A stretch of DNA of 64,000 bases from Liquorilactobacillus cacaonum DSM 21116 (GTDB lineage: Bacteria > Bacillota > Bacilli > Lactobacillales > Lactobacillaceae), in contig NZ_AYZE01000015.1 of the NCBI RefSeq assembly GCF_001436735.1, forward strand, positions 3,215 to 67,214. The letters run 5' to 3'. The translations under genes were made by a program, and so were the position numbers. This document shows, in pieces, positions 57,835 to 64,000 of this stretch; within the stretch, counting starts at the first letter, position 1, and each line of letters begins with the position of its first letter. A model generated the notes under the pieces. It worked only from the letters and a program-made list of their open reading frames with translations, did no database searches and was not told the origin of the DNA.

Positions 57835-58623
57835 CTAAAATTTCCGGAATCGCTCATACCTTTTAGCAAGTAACTCTTCCGTCGAAAGTGTACTTAATCT
57901 GCCTAATTCTTGTTCCATTGTTTTTCTTATTGCACGACAAACCCGTTTATGAGAATGTGATTCTGGAATAATTCCTTCAATAACATTTTGTGCTAATAAT
58001 TTTTCTGGGGTAAGTTGCATCACTTCAGCAGCTTCATCAGCACGTTTACTGTCTTTCCACAAAATTGCTGCAAACCCTTCTGGGGAAAGTACTGAATACA
58101 TACTATTTTCTACCATCCAGACTGCATCTCCACATGCCAATGCTAATGCACCACCACTGCCACCTTCACCGTAAATTACCGTAATTACCGGAACCTTCAC
58201 ACCACTTATTTCGAGAAGATTGTTAGCCAGTGCTTCACCTTGACCATTTTCTTCTGCAGACTTACCTGGATATGCACCTGCTGTGTTTACAAAAATAAAA
58301 ACAGGTCGTCCAAATTTTTCAGCCTGTTTAATTAACCGTAATGATTTGCGATAACCTGATGGCTGGGGACAACCAAAATGAGTTAACATTCTTTCTTGTG
58401 CACTTTCACCCTTATTAGTTGCAATAACGGTAACTGCCTTGTCTGCTAACATCGCAATTCCACCCACTATAGCAGCATCATCTCCTGAAAGACGATCTCC
58501 ATGTAATTCAAAAAAATCATCAAAAATTCCATTAATCAAATCATATGCCGACATCTTTTCTTGATTGCGGGCTCCCGCTACAATCTGTGCAGCTGTCTTT
58601 TTTCTATCTAATATATTGACCAT
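57835..58623 (-). CDS. accA: Acetyl-CoA carboxylase carboxyltransferase subunit alpha
   Basis: A 262-residue subunit that pairs with AccD to carboxylate acetyl-CoA. Typical motifs: IFDDFFELHGDRLSGDDAAI, VFIFVNTAGAYPGKSAEENG, and VYGEGGSGGALALACGDAVW. It overlaps the accD stop by one base. The N-terminal extension seen in Gram-negative AccA is absent, normal for this group. Confidence 0.95.
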   Translation of the reverse strand: MVNILDRKKTAAQIVAGARNQEKMSAYDLINGIFDDFFELHGDRLSGDDAAIVGGIAMLADKAVTVIATNKGESAQERMLTHFGCPQPSGYRKSLRLIKQAEKFGRPVFIFVNTAGAYPGKSAEENGQGEALANNLLEISGVKVPVITVIYGEGGSGGALALACGDAVWMVENSMYSVLSPEGFAAILWKDSKRADEAAEVMQLTPEKLLAQNVIEGIIPESHSHKRVCRAIRKTMEQELGRLSTLSTEELLAKRYERFRKF

Positions 58624-59471
58624 TATGAGTCCCCCTTTTCATGAATGTTCAATAACCATGCAATCTTTTTTTTCAATTCTCTTCTTTGAACAATTGCGTC
58701 GATAAATCCATGCTCAAGCACAGTTTCTGCATCTTGCAAATTATTTGGTACCTTTTGATGAATTGTTTGCTCAATTACTCTTTTCCCAGCAAATCCTATT
58801 AAAACTCGTGGCTCAGATAAAATAAGGTCACCTTGCATTGCAAAACTCGCAGTCACGCCACCAGTAGTTGGATCTGTCAAAATAGTAAGATAAAACAACC
58901 CTTCATCTGAATGGCGTTTAATTGCAGCAGAAATTTTTGCCATTTGCATTAAGGAAAAAATACCCTCTTGCATTCTTGCACCGCCAGACGCAGTGAATAA
59001 TACAACTGGAAGTTTTTCAGATGTAGCTTTTTCAAAAAGACGTGTTATTTTTTCACCTGTAACTGAACCCATTGAACCCATAATAAAGTTTGGATCCATG
59101 ATACCTAATCCAAACTTTTTGTCTTGAATTGTCGCAATTGCAGTCAAAATTGAATCATTTAATTTCGTATTAACACGCGCTTTTTCTAATTTTTTTTTAT
59201 AATCTGGAAAGTGTAAGGGATCAGTTGTACACATATCAGCATCCAACTCAGAAAAGTCATCAACTAACCAAGAAATTCGTTCTCTAGCCGTAATTCGAAA
59301 CCCATATTCACAATTTGGACAAACCTGATATATACCTAAGTCCTTATGATATAGAGACTGATGGCACTTAGGACAAGCAATCCACAAACCAGAAGGAACG
59401 CGTTCACCAGCTTTTTTATCAGCTTTTATATGTTGCTGCCCAAGCGTTTTTAATTCATTAAATAATTGCAT
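58623..59471 (-). CDS. accD: Acetyl-CoA carboxylase carboxyltransferase subunit beta
   Basis: A 282-residue subunit with an N-terminal zinc ribbon (ACPKCHQSLYHKDLGIYQVC then PNC, about residues 33-56) and crotonase-fold core with LFTASGGARMQEGIFSLMQM and DPTTGGVTASFAMQGDL. Adjacent to accA and accC; three bases separate it from accC. Confidence 0.96.
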   Translation of the reverse strand: MQLFNELKTLGQQHIKADKKAGERVPSGLWIACPKCHQSLYHKDLGIYQVCPNCEYGFRITARERISWLVDDFSELDADMCTTDPLHFPDYKKKLEKARVNTKLNDSILTAIATIQDKKFGLGIMDPNFIMGSMGSVTGEKITRLFEKATSEKLPVVLFTASGGARMQEGIFSLMQMAKISAAIKRHSDEGLFYLTILTDPTTGGVTASFAMQGDLILSEPRVLIGFAGKRVIEQTIHQKVPNNLQDAETVLEHGFIDAIVQRRELKKKIAWLLNIHEKGDS

Positions 59472-59474
59472 GGC

Positions 59475-60842
59475 TTACACTTTCTCCTTCCATTTTGTCA
59501 TAAAAAGATTTTCAAGATAGTCCGTTGTAAAGTGGTTTTGTTGAAAATTATAATCTGATAATAATGCCAAGTGAAATTGTTGATTAGTCTTAATTCCACC
59601 CAACACTAGTTCATTTAACAAGCGTTTCATTTTTACAATTGCTTCATCTCTGTTTTGACCATGAGAAACTACCTTGGCAATCATTGAATCATAAAAAGGG
59701 GATACCATCGCACCTGCATATAAAGCAGAGTCAATTCGCATGCCCAAATTTCCCACTGGTAAATAAAGATAAGAAATTTTACCCACAGATGGTGCAAACC
59801 CATTTGCTGGATCTTCTGCATTAATCCGACATTCAATTGCATGTCCTAAACATTGAATTTCTTCTTGTTTAAAAGGTAGTTCCTCGCCAGCAGCAACCCT
59901 GAGTTGTGCCTTTACGAGATCAATTCCGGTAACCATCTCTGTAACCGTGTGCTCCACTTGAATGCGAGTATTCATTTCCATAAAGTAAAAATTATGATCT
60001 TTGTCCATCAAGTATTCTAAGGTTCCAGTGTTTACATAATCAATTGCATTTGCTGCTTTAAGTGAAATTTCACCTAAAAAGGCTCTTTGCTTACTAGAAA
60101 TTAACTCACAAGGACTTTCTTCAATTACTTTTTGCTTATTTCTTTGTAATGAACAATCTCTTTCAGGAAAATAAACAGCATTTCCTTTTTGATCACGAAA
60201 GATTTGTACCTCAATATGTTTAACATTTTCCATTATCTTCTCAAGGTACATTCGCTTATCACCAAAAGATACCAATGCTTCTTGTTGTGCTTCCACAAAA
60301 GCCTTTTTAAGTTCGTCTTCATTGCGCACACGTCGAATTCCTTTTCCACCACCACCAGCAGCAGCCTTCAACATAACCGGATAGCCAACGTTGCTTGCTA
60401 CTTTTTGCGCTTGTGCTGCATCGGAAATAAAGCCTTCGCTTCCAGGAATTACTGGCACACCGCTTAAACGCATCTGTTCTCGTGCATTTGCTTTATTACC
60501 CATTAAATCAATTGTCTCCGATTTGGGACCAATAAAAGTGATCCCACATGCCTCACACATCTCAACAAAACGACTGTTTTCTGATAAAAAACCAAAGCCA
60601 GGATGGATTGCCTCAGCACCCGTTCCAACGGCAGCACTCAAAATATTCTTCATATTTAAATAAGAATTTTTAGCCTTCGCAGTTCCCACACAAACTGCTT
60701 CATCTGCCAACTGAACATGAAGACTCTCACGGTCAACATCCGAATAGATGGCAACAGATTTTATTCCCATTTCCTTTAACGAACGAATTATACGTACAGC
60801 TATCTCGCCTCGATTAGCAACTAAGACTTTTTTAAACATCAA
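59475..60842 (-). CDS. accC: Biotin carboxylase
   Basis: A 455-residue ATP-grasp enzyme that carboxylates biotin on AccB. VLVANRGEIAVRIIRSLKEM starts the protein; the glycine-rich ATP loop is KAAAGGGGKGIRRV, and YFMEMNTRIQVEHTVTEMVT holds catalytic Glu/Asn/Arg. The length matches the family. Confidence 0.96.
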   Translation of the reverse strand: MMFKKVLVANRGEIAVRIIRSLKEMGIKSVAIYSDVDRESLHVQLADEAVCVGTAKAKNSYLNMKNILSAAVGTGAEAIHPGFGFLSENSRFVEMCEACGITFIGPKSETIDLMGNKANAREQMRLSGVPVIPGSEGFISDAAQAQKVASNVGYPVMLKAAAGGGGKGIRRVRNEDELKKAFVEAQQEALVSFGDKRMYLEKIMENVKHIEVQIFRDQKGNAVYFPERDCSLQRNKQKVIEESPCELISSKQRAFLGEISLKAANAIDYVNTGTLEYLMDKDHNFYFMEMNTRIQVEHTVTEMVTGIDLVKAQLRVAAGEELPFKQEEIQCLGHAIECRINAEDPANGFAPSVGKISYLYLPVGNLGMRIDSALYAGAMVSPFYDSMIAKVVSHGQNRDEAIVKMKRLLNELVLGGIKTNQQFHLALLSDYNFQQNHFTTDYLENLFMTKWKEKV

Positions 60843-60854
60843 ATCACCTTACCC

Positions 60855-61280
60855 TTAACCAATCATAAAGGTCAATTCAGCCGAACAAACTTTTTGACCA
60901 TCTACAGTCGCAAGAGCTCTTCCCAAACCAACATTATTTCTAATTTTATCTAGTTTAACATCAAGAATCATTGTGTCCCCTGGTCGAACAACTTTACGAA
61001 ACTTAGCATTTTTTATTCCACCAAAATAAGCTGTTTTCCCTTTAAACTCTGGAAGTGATAAAAGTGCAACTGCCCCCGTTTGAGCTAAAGCTTCAATTAT
61101 TAGGACACCTGGTAAAACTGGATTATTTGGAAAATGACCGCTGAAAACCTCTTCATGTGCGGTTACGTTTCGTCGTGCAACTGCAGATTCCCCAGGAATT
61201 AATTCATCAACTCGGTCAATTAAAAGCATGGGATAGCGATGAGGAATTATCTTTTGTATTTCAGTAACATCTAAAACCAT
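60855..61280 (-). CDS. fabZ: 3-hydroxyacyl-ACP dehydratase FabZ
   Basis: A 141-residue hot-dog-fold dehydratase with IIPHRYPMLLIDRVDEL at the N-terminus, the catalytic His in FSGHFPNNPVLPGVLIIEAL and Glu in EALAQTGAVA. Two bases from accB. It dehydrates hydroxyacyl-ACP in the elongation cycle. Confidence 0.96.
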   Translation of the reverse strand: MVLDVTEIQKIIPHRYPMLLIDRVDELIPGESAVARRNVTAHEEVFSGHFPNNPVLPGVLIIEALAQTGAVALLSLPEFKGKTAYFGGIKNAKFRKVVRPGDTMILDVKLDKIRNNVGLGRALATVDGQKVCSAELTFMIG

Positions 61281-61282
61281 CT

Positions 61283-61744
61283 TTAGCCCTCCTCGATTCT
61301 AATCAGTGGTTGCCCAAATTCCACAAGTTCTTCATTAGTCACAAGCACTTCTTTTACTACACCATTTACATCACTTTTAATCTCGGTCATCATCTTCATT
61401 GCCTCAATAATGCAGACCACGTCACCTTTTTTTACTACCGAACCAACTTTAACAAAAGATGGTTTCGTGGGCTCTGGCTGAAGATAGACACTGCCAACCA
61501 TTGGTGCATCAATGGTTATTCCTGGTGTTGGAACATTTGTTGAAACTAGTTTATTACTGTCTTTTTTTCTATCATCCTTAGGTGTTTCCTGTGCAATTAT
61601 GTTATTTTTCACCTGAGATGACAGCTGCGTTGCTATTTCATTTTTGCTTAATCGTAACTTGAATCCATCCGTTTCAATCTCAAGTTCCCTAGTAGGTGAA
61701 TCATTGAAATCAGCAATTATTTTTTGTATTTCGATAAAGTCCAA
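61283..61744 (-). CDS. accB: Biotin carboxyl carrier protein AccB
   Basis: A 153-residue carrier with the biotinylated Lys in VCIIEAMKMMTEIKSDVNG (about residue 118) and the APMVGSVYLQPEP hinge. The N-terminal 70 residues are polar and form the linker. It lies two bases from fabF and fabZ. Confidence 0.95.
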   Translation of the reverse strand: MDFIEIQKIIADFNDSPTRELEIETDGFKLRLSKNEIATQLSSQVKNNIIAQETPKDDRKKDSNKLVSTNVPTPGITIDAPMVGSVYLQPEPTKPSFVKVGSVVKKGDVVCIIEAMKMMTEIKSDVNGVVKEVLVTNEELVEFGQPLIRIEEG

Positions 61745-61746
61745 AC

Positions 61747-62982
61747 TTACTCACTCCATTTTCTAAATGCCAAAACAGCATTATGGCCGCCAAATCCAAG
61801 AGAATTACTAATTGCATATTCTAAATTCGGAGCCTCTTGTTGATTTTTAGTAACTACATTAACATGACATTCTGGATCTTGACTTTCTAACCCAACATTT
61901 ACTGGCAACTCACCCTTAGCAAGTGCAGCCAATGTAATCACTGCTTCCAATGCTCCTGCTGCTCCTAATAAATGCCCAGTCATACTTTTTGTACTGCTTA
62001 CCATAACTTTGCTATTTTCACCAAAAAGTCGATTAATTGCAATTGATTCGCCCACATCATTTGCATGTGTAGCAGTGCCATGTGCATTAATATATCCAAC
62101 ATCAGCTGGTGTTACCCCTGCCTCTTCAATTGCTTGCTGCATTGCACGAGCTGCACCCTCACCAGTTGGATCCGGCGATGTCATATGGAAAGCATCACAG
62201 GTACTTCCATATCCAACAACTTCGCCATAAATTTTTGCACCACGCCTTCTTGCATGATCAAGGTTTTCTAAAACAAGTGTTGCTGCACCTTCACCCATCA
62301 CAAAACCAGAACGATCAACATCAAAAGGAATTGAAGCACGTGTTGGATCTGTTTCCTTAGATAGAGCTGTTAAAGCGGCAAATCCAGCAATTCCAATTTC
62401 ATTAACAGATGCTTCGGCACCACCGGCTAACATCACCTGTGCACGTCCTTCATGAATTTGACGAAAAGCCTCACCAATTGCATTTGTTCCTGATGAACAA
62501 GCAGTTACAACCGCTGTACAAATATTTTTTGCTTTAAAACGAAGTGCAATATTTCCTGCAGCCATATTCACAATTGAAGTTGGCACAAACATTGGTGACA
62601 CACGCTGTGGCCCTTTTTCATGCATCTTGATAACTTGCTCTTCAATTGTTGTTAACCCACCAATTCCGGAACCATAAATAACACCAAAATCAAAAGAGTC
62701 AGTGTTTGTTTCATCAATACCCGCTTGCTCAACTGCCGCTACTGCACTATCAACTGCATATTGTGAAAATAAATCCATTCTCTTTGCAGCCTTTTTCCCA
62801 ACCCTTAAAGTTGGATCAAAATCCTTAACTTCCGCTGCAATTGTAATTCCAGTTTGTGATGCATCAAATTTTGAAATTTTATCAAATCCAATTTTACCAG
62901 AAAAAATGTTGGCAATAAATGTTTCTACATCATTACCAACCGGAGTCACAGCCCCCATACCAGTAATTACAACTCTACTCAT
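61747..62982 (-). CDS. fabF: 3-oxoacyl-ACP synthase II FabF
   Basis: A 411-residue condensing enzyme. The catalytic Cys is in TACSSGTNAIG (about residue 163), and His residues in YINAHGTATHAND and SMTGHLLGAAGALE. VITGMGAVTPVGNDVETF begins it. It elongates acyl-ACP; the operon arrangement is the usual one. Confidence 0.97.
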   Translation of the reverse strand: MSRVVITGMGAVTPVGNDVETFIANIFSGKIGFDKISKFDASQTGITIAAEVKDFDPTLRVGKKAAKRMDLFSQYAVDSAVAAVEQAGIDETNTDSFDFGVIYGSGIGGLTTIEEQVIKMHEKGPQRVSPMFVPTSIVNMAAGNIALRFKAKNICTAVVTACSSGTNAIGEAFRQIHEGRAQVMLAGGAEASVNEIGIAGFAALTALSKETDPTRASIPFDVDRSGFVMGEGAATLVLENLDHARRRGAKIYGEVVGYGSTCDAFHMTSPDPTGEGAARAMQQAIEEAGVTPADVGYINAHGTATHANDVGESIAINRLFGENSKVMVSSTKSMTGHLLGAAGALEAVITLAALAKGELPVNVGLESQDPECHVNVVTKNQQEAPNLEYAISNSLGFGGHNAVLAFRKWSE

Positions 62983-62994
62983 GAAAAAATCCTC

Positions 62995-63726
62995 CTAAAT
63001 AGTCATTCCACCATCGACAGTGATTACTTGTCCTGTTATATATTCATTCTGTGCAAGAAAAATTGCGGTTTCAGCAATTTCACTTGTTTCTCCAAAACGG
63101 CCCAATGGAATTTCTGTTAGAACTTGATCTTTAACCTTTTGGTCTAAAACAGCCGTCATATCACTCACAATCATTCCAGGTGCAATTGCATTACATCTAA
63201 TATGTCTTAATGCCCCTTCACGTGCAATTGACTTAGTAAAACCAATAATCGCAGCTTTACTAGCCGCATAATTTGCCTGCCCAATGTTGCCGTGCAGTCC
63301 AACAACACTTGCCATGTTGATAATTACACCTGTTCGTTTGCGCAACATCTTTTTAAACAATGGTTGAGTAATATTAAATACTCCCATTAAATTTGTTTCA
63401 ATGACTTGTCGAAAATCTGCTTGCTTCATTCCAATCAATAATTTATCATTTGTAATTCCTGCATTATTGATTAGTACATCTAATTGTGAATTTTCCGCAA
63501 AAATTTCCTCTTGCATTTTCTTCACATCATTTACTTCTGAAACATCTCCCAAGACAATTTGATAATCACTACCTATATCCGCTAACTTTTCTAAAAGTTC
63601 TTGTGGTATTTCTTTACGAGCATTTAAAATAACTTTGCTACCTTCTTTTGCAAAGGCCAAAGCAATTGCAGCTCCAATCCCACGTGAGCTCCCTGTAATA
63701 AAAACCGTTTTATCCTTCAAATTCAT
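62995..63726 (-). CDS. fabG: 3-oxoacyl-ACP reductase FabG
   Basis: A 243-residue SDR enzyme that reduces ketoacyl-ACP with NADPH. TGSSRGIGAAIALAFA (about residue 11) is the nucleotide motif; the Ser-Tyr-Lys triad is in MASVVGLHGNIGQANYAASK. AAGAGG precedes the ATG at 63726; an earlier in-frame start runs into fabD and is not supported. Confidence 0.95.
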   Translation of the reverse strand: MNLKDKTVFITGSSRGIGAAIALAFAKEGSKVILNARKEIPQELLEKLADIGSDYQIVLGDVSEVNDVKKMQEEIFAENSQLDVLINNAGITNDKLLIGMKQADFRQVIETNLMGVFNITQPLFKKMLRKRTGVIINMASVVGLHGNIGQANYAASKAAIIGFTKSIAREGALRHIRCNAIAPGMIVSDMTAVLDQKVKDQVLTEIPLGRFGETSEIAETAIFLAQNEYITGQVITVDGGMTI

Positions 63727-63739
63727 ATTTAGTAACCTC

Positions 63740-64000
63740 TTAATCTTGACTTGCTTCCACAAATTTGTTGTAGGTCTCAATGTTTTCAATATTAAAACAA
63801 TTCAATTTCTTATCAATTTGTTTTGCAAACTTACACAATGTTTTGCCGGGGCCAAGTTCAACCACAGTATCAACCTCATTTACAGAAATCATTTTTTGTA
63901 AACATTCACCAAAATGAGTTGGTAAAATAACCTGTTGTGCAAGTACTTGTTTCAAAGTTTCTGATGAAAACACTTCAGCTATTGTATTGCTATATACCGG
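63740..64000 (-). CDS. fabD: Malonyl-CoA:ACP transacylase FabD (C-terminal part)
   Basis: The last 86 codons of a gene continuing past the window edge. The text PVYSNTIAEVF at the edge and TVVELGPGKTLCKF match the end of FabD. It transfers malonyl groups to ACP. Thirteen bases separate it from fabG. The frame stays open to the window edge, so the start is outside. Confidence 0.88.
   Translation of the reverse strand, partial: PVYSNTIAEVFSSETLKQVLAQQVILPTHFGECLQKMISVNEVDTVVELGPGKTLCKFAKQIDKKLNCFNIENIETYNKFVEASQD

Overview
This is an AT-rich chromosomal window from a low-GC Gram-positive bacterium, most likely a member of the Lactobacillaceae. Supporting signs are the complete PyrR-controlled pyr operon, the dltXABCD operon, tRNA-dependent T-box leaders, IreB, a type II fatty-acid operon with FabI, and an alternative zinc-free S14. 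The genus cannot be fixed from the sequence alone. Most of the window is ordinary core metabolism on the minus strand; a plus-strand and mixed accessory stretch lies at about 13.5-29.1 kb.

Layout. 1-0.8 kb: internally deleted IS1182-type transposase remnant. 0.9-11.9 kb: pyrimidine operon pyrR-pyrP-pyrB-pyrC-carA-carB-pyrD-pyrF-pyrE (minus), with one PyrR attenuator before pyrR and a second before pyrP. 11.9-13.2 kb: lspA-rluD. 13.5-17.0 kb: methionine biosynthesis operon behind a Met T-box (plus). 17.1-25.2 kb: small accessory genes: a dinucleotide-binding oxidoreductase, GNAT enzymes, a GIY-YIG protein with a RAMA-like tail, a permuted-papain (YiiX-like) protein, small membrane proteins, a PnuC transporter behind a structured leader, Nudix, rpsN2 with a probable Zur operator, and map. 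25.6-29.1 kb: a decayed mobile island with a zinc-ribbon membrane protein, a DUF3644 (HEPN-like) protein and a frameshifted tyrosine integrase, ending at two tRNA genes, Gln(CUG) and Glu(CUC).

29.7-31.5 kb: yfcE-like phosphodiesterase, rdgB and yslB. 31.6-36.1 kb: D-alanylation operon dltXABCD. 36.3-38.5 kb: PadR-DUF1700-DUF4097-PspC envelope module with a long palindromic operator. 38.6-43.4 kb: trxA, mutS2, cvpA, zapA, DUF1292, ruvX, ireB. 43.7-46.7 kb: metNIQ importer behind a second Met T-box. 46.9-48.0 kb: a lactate-oxidase-like flavoprotein that has lost its catalytic residues. 48.2-51.1 kb: alaS with an Ala T-box. 51.1-56.9 kb: cshB-like helicase, nrnA, UPF0173 hydrolase, dinB with a LexA box in its promoter, and zwf. 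57.0-64.0 kb: fatty-acid operon fabD(partial)-fabG-fabF-accB-fabZ-accC-accD-accA-fabI.

The genes form several regulated units: UMP synthesis under PyrR RNA control, methionine synthesis and uptake both under Met T-boxes, and cell-surface charge (dlt) beside an envelope-sensing cluster. The most unusual items are the flavoprotein with replaced catalytic residues, the pnuC leader that can pair with its own ribosome-binding site, the DUF3644 island, the 32-residue hydrophobic peptide, the GIY-YIG/RAMA-like fusion, and the well-defined Zur, LexA and PadR operators. I did not find a clearly new multi-gene system; the best candidate for one is the two-gene zinc-ribbon/DUF3644 pair in the decayed island.
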